Position numbers and translations under genes: made by a program
Assembly (NCBI GenBank): GCA_017625255.1
Contig: JAGALK010000031.1
Coordinates: forward strand, 1 to 34,009
Direction: 5' to 3'
Length of the DNA stretch: 34,009 bases
Source: Lachnospiraceae bacterium
GTDB taxonomy: Bacteria; Bacillota; Clostridia; Lachnospirales; Lachnospiraceae
The notes under the pieces: model-generated
What the model was told of the DNA's origin: nothing
Seen by the model: only the letters and a program-made list of their open reading frames with translations
Database searches by the model: none
Shown here: positions 1-6,076 of the stretch, one piece after another
Position numbering within the stretch: the first letter of the stretch is position 1
Layout of the letters: every line of letters starts with the position of its first letter

Positions 1-300
1 AAAAAGTTGAAGGCAATACCCGCAGAACAGCGATTGATGTTAGTCATTTCAGACGGAAAGCCGAATGGATATAACTACCACTTATCCGAGGGACAGAAAG
101 ATTGCCAAGATGCCGTATCAAAAGCAATAAAAGACGGTATTACAACAATCTGTGCTGGCATCGGAAGCGATACTGCATCAGTTAAAGCCGTATACAAGGA
201 AGGAATAAGTGAGAAAAATTCCGCACATTTCTTGGATATTACGGATTTAAAGAAGTTGCCGAAAGCCTTTATTAAGATTATTAAGAAGGCTTTGGAATAA
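1..300 (+). CDS. VWA domain protein, CobT-like, C-terminal part
   Basis: The reading frame is open from the first base, so the gene starts upstream of the window and only about the last 99 residues are visible. They match the second half of a von Willebrand factor A domain of the cobaltochelatase CobT type: a buried strand with the sequence LMLVISDGKP, an alternating helix and strand around GITTICAGIG, and a final DITDLKKLP segment leading into the last helix. CobT-like VWA proteins on plasmids and phages usually work with a MoxR/CobS-type AAA+ ATPase. Such a partner would lie upstream and cannot be checked here. The role in this element is unknown. The VWA fold assignment is fairly secure; any link to cobalt chelation would be unjustified. 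Confidence 0.75.
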   Translation, partial: KKLKAIPAEQRLMLVISDGKPNGYNYHLSEGQKDCQDAVSKAIKDGITTICAGIGSDTASVKAVYKEGISEKNSAHFLDITDLKKLPKAFIKIIKKALE

Positions 301-321
301 AAAGCAATAACAATATGGAAT

Positions 322-343
322 GAGGGCGGTATCTACTGCCCTC
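322..343 (+). terminator. Stem-loop after the VWA gene
   Basis: GAGGGCGGT pairs with ACTGCCCTC around a 4-base loop, with one G-U pair. The following T-run is short (TCTTCATT), so termination may be weak. It belongs to a family of similar hairpins at 717, 4376, 7096 and 12888. Confidence 0.55.
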
Positions 344-388
344 TCTTCATTAAGCATAGGGACATTTTATTGGAGGTAAGAGAACAAT

Positions 389-502
389 ATGTTTATCTTC
401 GTAGCCAAGAAGATGAAGTTACGGAAGAAGAGTATTTGAAAAGCAACTTCAATAACAAAGATGTTGAAAAAACTTGATGAAATACTTGATGAATATATGT
501 AG
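389..502 (+). pseudogene. Possible decayed small ORF with in-frame TGA
   Basis: An ATG at 389 follows a GGAGG at 372-376, with a long spacing of 12 bases. The frame reads 16 codons to a TGA at 437-439, then continues in the same frame for another 20 sense codons (ending in KKLDEILDEYM) to a TAG at 500-502. A second frame (stop at 475-477) is also open across the first half. Other genes in this window end at TGA, so TGA is a normal stop. The stretch may be a broken small gene or may be non-coding. No homologue is recognised. Confidence 0.2.
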
Positions 503-554
503 ATTTGTAGATTTATAAACCAAACCCGCATTTGATGGTCGAAAGGAGATTGTT

Positions 555-695
555 ATGGAAGAAAATATTATTAAGTATTTAAGTGAGATTGAAAGTATTT
601 TAGCAAGAAATACCAAAAGTCAATCTGATGAATTTGCACAAGGATTAAGGTACTGCGATTGCATTCGACAGGAATTAGAGAACGCAGATGATTAA
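555..695 (+). CDS. Small hypothetical protein, 46 aa
   Basis: The ORF starts with MEENIIKYLSEIESILARN and ends LENADD. It is preceded by GAAAGGAGA at 541-549, a good ribosome binding site five bases from the ATG. The composition is typical of a real small soluble helical protein, rich in E, N, I and L with amphipathic spacing. No domain is recognised. It ends about 20 bases before the strong terminator at 717 and so closes the transcription unit that starts upstream of the window. Confidence 0.6.
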   Translation: MEENIIKYLSEIESILARNTKSQSDEFAQGLRYCDCIRQELENADD

Positions 696-716
696 CGGGA
701 GGTAAAATATGATAAG

Positions 717-747
717 GAGGGTGGCGATTGCTACCCTCTCTTTTTTT
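717..747 (+). terminator. Intrinsic terminator
   Basis: GAGGGTGGC (717-725) pairs with GCTACCCTC (730-738) around GATT and is followed by TCTTTTTTT. This is a textbook intrinsic terminator. It separates the upstream unit from the promoter at 752 and is nearly the same as the hairpin at 4376, which also sits just before a leader copy. Confidence 0.85.
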
Positions 748-751
748 GTGC

Positions 752-860
752 TTGCAAAGTTTTCCATATTATTGTAATATATACTTGTAACATTCAATTT
801 AACAATATTTGACTAACAATAAGGAAGAACTCCGCAGGGGTACTTCCTTTTTTTGTTGTC
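752..860 (+). promoter_or_regulatory. Promoter and attenuator leader, copy 1
   Basis: The promoter is TTGCAA (752-757), a 17-base spacer, and TAATAT (775-780). The predicted start is G787, seven bases after the -10 box, giving an RNA that begins GTAACATTC. The first 34 bases are A/T-rich and contain GACTAACAA at 811-819. An intrinsic terminator follows at 821-854, and then TTGTTGTC, which can pair back to GACTAACAA with one bulged base. The coding sequence starts only at 886, so transcription must pass the terminator. The same layout occurs at 4408, 11545 and 26829. Confidence 0.8.
821..854 (+). terminator. Leader terminator, copy 1
   Basis: AAGGAAG (821-827) pairs with CTTCCTT (843-849). 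After an A/A mismatch, ACTCC (829-833) pairs with GGGGT (837-841) around the loop GCA. Seven T residues end the structure. It lies about 35 bases into the transcript, between the promoter and the gene at 886. Confidence 0.85.
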
Positions 861-885
861 AAAAAAAAAGAAAGGAGGTTCACTT

Positions 886-1842
886 ATGAACCGTAAAGAA
901 CTATTATCATCAAGTGCTGAAAGGGCACTCAAAGAAATCATTGGTAAGAAAGGTGGCGATACATCAAAAGATGTTTTCGACAACCTTGAATATCTTACCG
1001 ATAAGGCTACCTCATACGGGGAGGATTTCTATTATATTCCCGTATTGATTAAAAAACTGCTCTGTACCTACATTGATCCGGATTATCGCATTGAGTATGT
1101 GGTAACAAAAGGTGGCGATTGGTGCGAATGTGAGGCTAAATTATATTGGTCTGACAGTGAACAACCCGCTGGTATCGGGTTTGTGCGTAGATACGCTAAT
1201 CAGATTTCCCCTTTCGACAGTCTTTCAAAAGAAGAAAGACTGTCACAGCTGGAAGCAAACTGTCGTGGTGCTTCGGCTACAAGGGCTATTGCCGATGCTG
1301 GCGTAGCGTCCCATTTTTGGGGCGATATGTCCGGCTTTGAAATTAAGGGTGAAATGGAAGAAGCGGAAGCGTCTGCAAAGATGCGTGCAGAAGCCAAAAT
1401 CCCCGAAGTGAAGTCGGCGGTAGAGAAAAAAGCCGAAAAGAGGGAAAAAGCAAAATCCAAAGCGGAAGCCACCGCTTCTGAATTACCTTCTGCAAAAGAA
1501 GTTTTTGAAACTACCTCTAATGATTTCGCATCAGAAGAAGTGGTATTTGCAGAGGATTGCTCTACTCCCAGCTTTTTCGATTTCCTTGAAGGGAACGAAG
1601 AAACACCGGACGGCAACACCGAAGAAGTTGCGTCCGAAGAAATTGGTTTGGACGACGCTTTAAATGCGGTGTCCGATATGGGTACCTACAAGGGACAGAC
1701 ACTTGGCAATATCTATAAGATGATGCCGAGAAACCTTGTATACTTGGCTACTCACTCCTCTACCGTCGGTAAATACGCAAGAGTTATCATTGCTACCGAC
1801 GAGGCATTGAGCAAGATGCTTAAAGACGCAGAGGAAGTATAA
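886..1842 (+). CDS. Possible DNA annealing protein with ExoX-C-like end
   Basis: The ATG at 886 is chosen because AAAGGAGG ends seven bases upstream; a longer TTG frame would begin inside the leader terminator. The product is 318 aa. Residues about 1-150 have a feel of phage single-strand annealing proteins (Rad52/ERF type), notably the segment ANCRGASATRAIADAG. A charged Lys/Glu/Ala linker runs from about 155 to 205, followed by an acidic stretch. The last 50 residues, with TYKGQTLGNIYKMMPRNLVY, resemble the small C-terminal domain of exodeoxyribonuclease X and DUF3820-type proteins. The position ahead of primase and helicase genes fits recombination or replication. All function is inferred from weak resemblance. 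It is the first gene downstream of attenuator leader copy 1. Confidence 0.55.
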   Translation: MNRKELLSSSAERALKEIIGKKGGDTSKDVFDNLEYLTDKATSYGEDFYYIPVLIKKLLCTYIDPDYRIEYVVTKGGDWCECEAKLYWSDSEQPAGIGFVRRYANQISPFDSLSKEERLSQLEANCRGASATRAIADAGVASHFWGDMSGFEIKGEMEEAEASAKMRAEAKIPEVKSAVEKKAEKREKAKSKAEATASELPSAKEVFETTSNDFASEEVVFAEDCSTPSFFDFLEGNEETPDGNTEEVASEEIGLDDALNAVSDMGTYKGQTLGNIYKMMPRNLVYLATHSSTVGKYARVIIATDEALSKMLKDAEEV

Positions 1843-1849
1843 GACACAT

Positions 1850-1873
1850 CGGGAGGGGTAGTTGCCTCTCCCG
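1850..1873 (+). other. Intergenic mRNA stem-loop
   Basis: CGGGAG (1850-1855) pairs with CTCCCG (1868-1873). The stem lies between two genes that appear co-transcribed and is followed by AAATAAAAAA, not by a T-run. It is therefore more likely to be an RNA processing or stability element than a terminator. Confidence 0.55.
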
Positions 1874-1901
1874 AAATAAAAAAGGAAGGAGGTCAACTAT
1901 T

Positions 1902-3095
1902 ATGGGATATAGTTGGCAACCCTACGAACCTTTAAGTTTGTTGGGTATTCAGATAAATCCACACAAGACGGAAGTTTACATTAAGTGTCCGTTTTGCGGT
2001 GGTAAAAGATTTGCCTTTAATACAGTTAAGGGTATCGGTCACTGCTGGTCCTGTCAGCAGACCGCAGATAGTGCAAAATACTATGCGACGGAAATGAATT
2101 TGTCGTTGTATGATGCACGAAAAGAAATTGAGGATAGATTAGGGATAAGCAATAACTACTCTAATTCTAATCCTGCCCCTCTCCCGCCCCGTATCGTATG
2201 TAATACGCAGAAGGAAGAGGCAAAAAAAGCACCCGATGAAGTGTTGGATAAGACCTACCGCGCGTTTTTGGCAGAATTAACGCTGTCTGAAAAAAACCGT
2301 GCGATGCTTCTTGCAAGAGGCTTATCAGACGAAGAAATCGTGGCTCTGGAATACAAAACATTCCCAAACCGAAGCAATGTAGACTTCTTCAAACTCTGTA
2401 AGCGTTTGCTTATGGACGGGTGTATTTTAGAAGGGGTGCCCGGTTTTTTTAAAGCAAAAACTGGCGACTGGACTTTTGTGCAGTTGACACAAGGGATTGT
2501 GATGCCCCAAAGAAATTATAAGGATCAGATTATCGGATTGCAGATACGCAAAGACGATGATTTGCGTTCTTATATCGAAGAAATTGGCGATTACGAAGCG
2601 AAATGTGCTTGGTTTTCGTCAAAAAATCGTACTGGTGGTTGTGGTGCTAATGCTCTTACACACTATGCCTGCGATTTTAAGTATGATGCGGGAACAAAGA
2701 AATGGTTGCCCGTATTTGAGGACGGGTTCGTACTTACAGAAGGGATTATGAAGGGAGATATTATTCATTTCTTCCAGCGTAATCTTCCCGTAATTGCGGT
2801 ACCCGGCGTTCACGCACTCAATAATTTGAAAGAGGAACTGGAACGCTTGAAAGCCCTTGGTGTAAAAACTATCCTGCACGCTTACGATATGGATTACAAG
2901 ACTAATCCGAATGTACAGAAACAGTTGATTAAGACCAAGGAAATTATTGAAGAAGTCGGCTTGCGTTACAAATTACTGGAATGGGAAACCAAAATCACAA
3001 TAGAAAATGGCAAGCAGGAAGACCTTTTAAAAGGATTGGACGACTACTTGGCTTACTGTTCCCTCGGTATCGTGCCGAAGGTAATCAAAAAATAG
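1902..3095 (+). CDS. DNA primase-like protein, zinc ribbon plus Toprim
   Basis: The product is 397 aa. An N-terminal zinc ribbon uses two CxxC pairs (Cys29/Cys32 and Cys48/Cys51), as in DnaG-type and plasmid primases. The C-terminal half carries Toprim signatures: a glutamate in LTEGIMKGD (E280), the PGVHAL turn at 301-306, and acidic residues in AYDMDYK (about 328-333). This layout, with a DUF3854-like Toprim part, is common in plasmid and phage primases that make RNA primers for element replication. No helicase domain is fused; the separate helicase at 4544 could serve. The ATG follows AAGGAGG with a spacing of nine bases. It lies 59 bases after the preceding gene with only a stem-loop between, so it is probably in the same operon. 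Confidence 0.8.
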   Translation: MGYSWQPYEPLSLLGIQINPHKTEVYIKCPFCGGKRFAFNTVKGIGHCWSCQQTADSAKYYATEMNLSLYDARKEIEDRLGISNNYSNSNPAPLPPRIVCNTQKEEAKKAPDEVLDKTYRAFLAELTLSEKNRAMLLARGLSDEEIVALEYKTFPNRSNVDFFKLCKRLLMDGCILEGVPGFFKAKTGDWTFVQLTQGIVMPQRNYKDQIIGLQIRKDDDLRSYIEEIGDYEAKCAWFSSKNRTGGCGANALTHYACDFKYDAGTKKWLPVFEDGFVLTEGIMKGDIIHFFQRNLPVIAVPGVHALNNLKEELERLKALGVKTILHAYDMDYKTNPNVQKQLIKTKEIIEEVGLRYKLLEWETKITIENGKQEDLLKGLDDYLAYCSLGIVPKVIKK

Positions 3096-3119
3096 AATAC
3101 AACAAAAAAAGGAAAGGAA

Positions 3120-3149
3120 GCCGTACCGTAACTGGTACGGCAAAGGTAA
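3120..3149 (+). promoter_or_regulatory. RBS-proximal hairpin, copy 1
   Basis: GCCGTACC (3120-3127) pairs perfectly with GGTACGGC (3134-3141) around a 6-base loop. The ribosome binding site AAAGGTAA (3142-3149) begins at the next base, seven bases before the ATG at 3156. The same layout with a changed stem occurs at 6041. A role in translation control or as an RNA-protein binding site is inferred. Confidence 0.7.
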
Positions 3150-3155
3150 AGAAAT

Positions 3156-3560
3156 ATGGCAGAAAAATTACACTTTTATATCTGTTCTCCCCTCTCTGCT
3201 CCTACGCAGAAGGGAATTGAAGCAAATATGAATAAGGCAAGGATATATGTAAAAACTGTTTGCTGTATTACGGGCAAACGAGCGATTGCACCGCACGCAA
3301 TACTTCCGGGGTACTTCGATGATAACATTCCCGAAGAAAGAGAACTTTGCTTACAGTTTGGGTTAGATGTTTTAGCCCTCTGTAAAGTTATGGTTGTCTG
3401 CGGTACAAGAGTTTCCCGTGGAATGAAAGGCGAAATCGAAAGAGCAAAATGCTTAAATATGCCGATTTACGCATTGTGTTTCAAGGGTGGAGAAGACAGC
3501 TATGAAAATTATGAACTTGTACCTTTCGAGGAAGTAAAGGAGGAATTTGATTATGTATAA
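3156..3560 (+). CDS. SLOG/DUF4406-like nucleotide-binding protein
   Basis: The product is 134 aa. It starts with FYICSPLS, has PHAILPGYFDDNIPEERELCLQ in the middle (quoted here only to fix the pattern IAPHxxxPxxxDDxxPEER), and contains VMVVCGTRVSRGMKGEIERA followed by LNMPIYAL. This is the pattern of small phage and plasmid proteins related to nucleoside 2-deoxyribosyltransferases and the SLOG superfamily (DUF4406/DUF7768 type). They are thought to bind nucleotides or nucleotide-derived ligands, but their role in mobile elements is not settled. It overlaps the next gene by eight bases, so translation is probably coupled. A conserved hairpin sits directly before its ribosome binding site. Confidence 0.65.
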   Translation: MAEKLHFYICSPLSAPTQKGIEANMNKARIYVKTVCCITGKRAIAPHAILPGYFDDNIPEERELCLQFGLDVLALCKVMVVCGTRVSRGMKGEIERAKCLNMPIYALCFKGGEDSYENYELVPFEEVKEEFDYV

Positions 3561-3918
3561 TAGAAAATTACTCCAAAACAACCTTGATAAACTCCGAAGA
3601 AATAAGGAAAATATCGCTATCGAAGAACTGGAAACCAAATATATTAAGCCCTATAAGGCATTGATTAAGGACATTAAAATCCAGCATCGTGAAATGCTCA
3701 TTGATGTATTAAAAGGCGTTATGGTTGGTTCCAGTAAAAGAGATGATGTGGAAGCACACTTCCGTCAGACTTGTGAGATTGTAGAGAAGAAACTTTACGA
3801 AGAGTATGATGCAGAAGGTGCAGAAGAAGCTCTCCGCAATTTTATCGGCGAAGAGTTTATCAATAAGCACATTGTTATTTGTTTCGAGGAGGTAAGCGAT
3901 GAAAGTCAAGGAAACTAA
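3553..3918 (+). CDS. Hypothetical protein, 121 aa
   Basis: The ATG at 3553 is chosen over a TTG two codons upstream because AAGGAGG ends nine bases before it. The protein is soluble, helical and charged: an N-terminal Lys/Arg-rich coiled segment (NNLDKLRRNKENIAIEELE), a central helix, and an acidic C-terminal half. No family is recognised. It overlaps the upstream gene by eight bases and the downstream gene by 20, so it is the middle gene of a tightly coupled trio. No catalytic motif is visible. Confidence 0.65.
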   Translation: MYNRKLLQNNLDKLRRNKENIAIEELETKYIKPYKALIKDIKIQHREMLIDVLKGVMVGSSKRDDVEAHFRQTCEIVEKKLYEEYDAEGAEEALRNFIGEEFINKHIVICFEEVSDESQGN

Positions 3919-4366
3919 AAAAGTAGTGGAAACCGTCGTTACTACTTATGTAGCAGAAGACGGTACAGAATTTAATACGATGCAGGATTGCGAAAAATAT
4001 GAAAGCGACAAGCATCGTGAGAAACTAATTAAAGAGGCAGAAAAACTCCGTATGGATATTGATGTCTGCTCTCTTGATACGCAGGGGTCGGAAATAAACG
4101 ATAACAATATTTTTGCGTGGTATGAAATCAAGTCAAAAGAAGATTACCTTACATTAGCAAGAGTATTTCCGAATGAATTAAGGGAAGATTATGAACTTCC
4201 TTCCTATCCCGACATTATGTGTGTCGAAACCGCATATTACAGAGAAGATGCGGAATATGGGTTATATGAAGACCATTATATTTCTTATCTCTCCGCAATG
4301 AAAAATGATTGCGTGCAGTTCTGGGAGAAGTTCGGGTACGAATGTACCTTAACCAAAAAGAATTAA
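3899..4366 (+). CDS. Hypothetical protein, 155 aa
   Basis: The ATG at 3899 follows GAGGAGG by six bases and lies inside the end of the preceding gene. The N-terminal segment TYVAEDGTEFNTMQDCEKYE follows a pattern often seen in small phage and plasmid proteins (a beta hairpin then F-x-x-x-x-x-C-x-x-Y-E). The rest is acidic and rich in Tyr. No enzyme motif is seen. It is the last gene before the terminator at 4376 and closes the first DNA-processing operon. Confidence 0.6.
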   Translation: MKVKETKKVVETVVTTYVAEDGTEFNTMQDCEKYESDKHREKLIKEAEKLRMDIDVCSLDTQGSEINDNNIFAWYEIKSKEDYLTLARVFPNELREDYELPSYPDIMCVETAYYREDAEYGLYEDHYISYLSAMKNDCVQFWEKFGYECTLTKKN

Positions 4367-4375
4367 CATTAAAAA

Positions 4376-4403
4376 GAGAGTGGCTACTGCTACTCTCTTT
4401 TTT
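4376..4403 (+). terminator. Intrinsic terminator
   Basis: GAGAGTGGC (4376-4384) pairs with GCTACTCTC (4389-4397) around TACT and is followed by six T residues. It lies nine bases after the stop codon at 4366 and just before leader copy 2. Confidence 0.85.
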
Positions 4404-4407
4404 ATGC

Positions 4408-4516
4408 TTGCAAAGTTTCCCGTATTATTGTAATATATACTTGTAACATTCAATTTAACAAAATATCGACTGACAAAAGGAAGAACTCCGCAGGGGTACT
4501 TCCTTTTTTTGTTGTC
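4408..4516 (+). promoter_or_regulatory. Promoter and attenuator leader, copy 2
   Basis: TTGCAA (4408-4413), 17 bases, TAATAT (4431-4436), and predicted start G4443. The RNA again begins GTAACATTC and carries GACTGACAA before the terminator at 4477-4510. TTGTTGTC follows the T-run. The stretch is very similar to copy 1 at the DNA level, including the terminator just upstream, which suggests a duplication of the whole terminator-promoter-leader block. Confidence 0.8.
4477..4510 (+). terminator. Leader terminator, copy 2
   Basis: AAGGAAG pairs with CTTCCTT, and ACTCC pairs with GGGGT around GCA, as in copy 1. Seven T residues follow. The helicase gene starts 34 bases further on. Confidence 0.85.
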
Positions 4517-4543
4517 AAAAAGAAGAAAGGAGGTGGTTCTTAT

Positions 4544-6016
4544 ATGGAACTACGAAAAAGGGAAGTGGTAAGTGCCATTAACCAAACGGGTAGCACTTGG
4601 GTTCCGGTGGGAGAAAACGACAAAATCGGTTCCGATTTAGTTGTTAGAAAACACAACGGAAAAAAATATGCCACTCACCCGTGGTACCAGCGTTCCGAAA
4701 AGAACTGTGCAAGAATGATTGTGCGGTATTTAAAGGAATATGCTGTTGATGTAAAAGCAGTGGAACGCATCATTGCTGAATTTGAAGCGTCAGAAGGCAT
4801 TAAGCTGGCAGACGAACAAAGAGAAGGCGTGTATATGATGTGCAGACACCGTTTTTGTATCTTAACGGGTGGTCCGGGTACTGGTAAAACTTCGGTATTA
4901 AAGTGCGGGGCAAAAGTATTAAAAACACTTAATCCCAACTACTTCCTTGCATTTTCCGCACCAACAGGAAAGGCAAGCCGAAGAATTACCGAAGGTACTG
5001 GCTATCCGGCTACTACTATTCAGAAAAAAATTCACGACACTGGAAGAAGCGACTATCTGTTGCCGATTGCAGATGATGTGATGTTTCTTGATGAAATCTC
5101 CATGCTTGACTTGGAAACATTCGAGAAATTTCTGATGTGTGTGTCGAACCATACAAGAGTAATTCTTGTAGGCGATGTGGACCAGCTACCGTCAGTAGGT
5201 GCAGGTGCCGTTCTTCGTGACCTAATAGACAGCAATGTTCTTCCGGTCACGCAGTTGGAAAAAACCTTCCGACAGGACAATTCAAGTGTTCTTTTTGAGA
5301 ACATACAAGTTGTCAAGAAGGGTGGCTATGTACCTTTATTTGAGGGTTCCGACTTTAAAAGAATTAAGTCGGAAAGAAATGTTTTTGAAACTTGCGTAAG
5401 CGAGTATTTAAAGGCATTAAAGGAATACGGTATGGAAAACACCGTTATACTGACACCCTACCGTAAGGCAGGAACGGTATGCAGTGAAAAACTAAACACC
5501 GTATTGCAAGAGAAGGTAAATCCGAATGGTTACGGTTTTACCAAAACCGTCAATCGTGACGGCAGAAAGTTACGAATAACTTTCAAGGAAGGCGATCCCG
5601 TTATCCATTTACGCAATAGGGACGGAATTGCCAACGGAGATGTAGGAGTGATTACGGAAATTACGGAAAAAGCCGTGATTGTAAACTACTCTGATACTCT
5701 CTTTAAGTACCGCACCGGGGGAAGTGACCTTGACGATTTGGATTTAGCGTATGCTTTATCCGTAAATAAATCGCAAGGTAGCGAATACAAATGCGTTATC
5801 ACTCCTCTTCTGCGAGAAAACAAGAATTTGGACCGCAATATGGTCTATACAGCTATTACGAGAGCAAAGAAAATGTGCGTAGTAATTGGCGAAGACCGCA
5901 TTATCCAAGATGCCTGCAAAATTCAATCTTCTTGGGAAAGAGATACTTTTCTCTGTGAAGAATTGCAGGTAAAGAGCAAGGTGGTAGACCTTATGGCTAC
6001 TATTCTTGCTATGTAA
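4544..6016 (+). CDS. RecD2-like DNA helicase
   Basis: The product is 490 aa and is a superfamily 1B 5'-to-3' helicase of the RecD/TraA type. Visible motifs in order are Walker A GGPGTGKT (109-116), Walker B with FLDEIS (181-186), motif III GDVDQLPSVGAGA (210-222), motif IV KTFRQ (240-244), TPYRKAG (304-310), motif V NKSQGSEY (408-415) and motif VI VYTAITRAKK (434-443). It is shorter than chromosomal RecD2 (about 700-800 aa) because the long N-terminal region is reduced to about 95 residues. The family unwinds DNA and acts in repair or conjugation; here it may support replication or transfer with the primase at 1902. AAAGGAGG lies ten bases before the ATG. Transcription comes from leader copy 2. 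Confidence 0.9.
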   Translation: MELRKREVVSAINQTGSTWVPVGENDKIGSDLVVRKHNGKKYATHPWYQRSEKNCARMIVRYLKEYAVDVKAVERIIAEFEASEGIKLADEQREGVYMMCRHRFCILTGGPGTGKTSVLKCGAKVLKTLNPNYFLAFSAPTGKASRRITEGTGYPATTIQKKIHDTGRSDYLLPIADDVMFLDEISMLDLETFEKFLMCVSNHTRVILVGDVDQLPSVGAGAVLRDLIDSNVLPVTQLEKTFRQDNSSVLFENIQVVKKGGYVPLFEGSDFKRIKSERNVFETCVSEYLKALKEYGMENTVILTPYRKAGTVCSEKLNTVLQEKVNPNGYGFTKTVNRDGRKLRITFKEGDPVIHLRNRDGIANGDVGVITEITEKAVIVNYSDTLFKYRTGGSDLDDLDLAYALSVNKSQGSEYKCVITPLLRENKNLDRNMVYTAITRAKKMCVVIGEDRIIQDACKIQSSWERDTFLCEELQVKSKVVDLMATILAM

Positions 6017-6040
6017 CAGTAAACATAAAAAAATGAAAGG

Positions 6041-6070
6041 GCTGTACCCGTCGTGGTACAGTAAAGGTAA
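6041..6070 (+). promoter_or_regulatory. RBS-proximal hairpin, copy 2
   Basis: GCTGTACC (6041-6048) pairs with GGTACAGT (6055-6062, one G-U pair) around a 6-base loop. AAAGGTAA (6063-6070) follows at once, seven bases before the ATG at 6077. Compared with 3120 the stem differs by compensatory changes while stem length, loop length and position relative to the start codon are kept. Confidence 0.7.
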
Positions 6071-6076
6071 AAAATT

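Noticed and set aside
389..502. Reading TGA at 437-439 as a sense codon
   Set aside because: The ParR-like gene ends with TGA and many frames here treat it as stop; no selenocysteine hairpin was identified.
811..820. Likeness of GACTAACAAT to an intron branch-point sequence
   Set aside because: No splice-site motifs, group II domain V or reverse transcriptase are present; the match is a short chance similarity.
853..885. Longer TTG start for the gene at 886
   Set aside because: It would place the start codon inside the T-run of the leader terminator. AAAGGAGG is placed for ATG 886.
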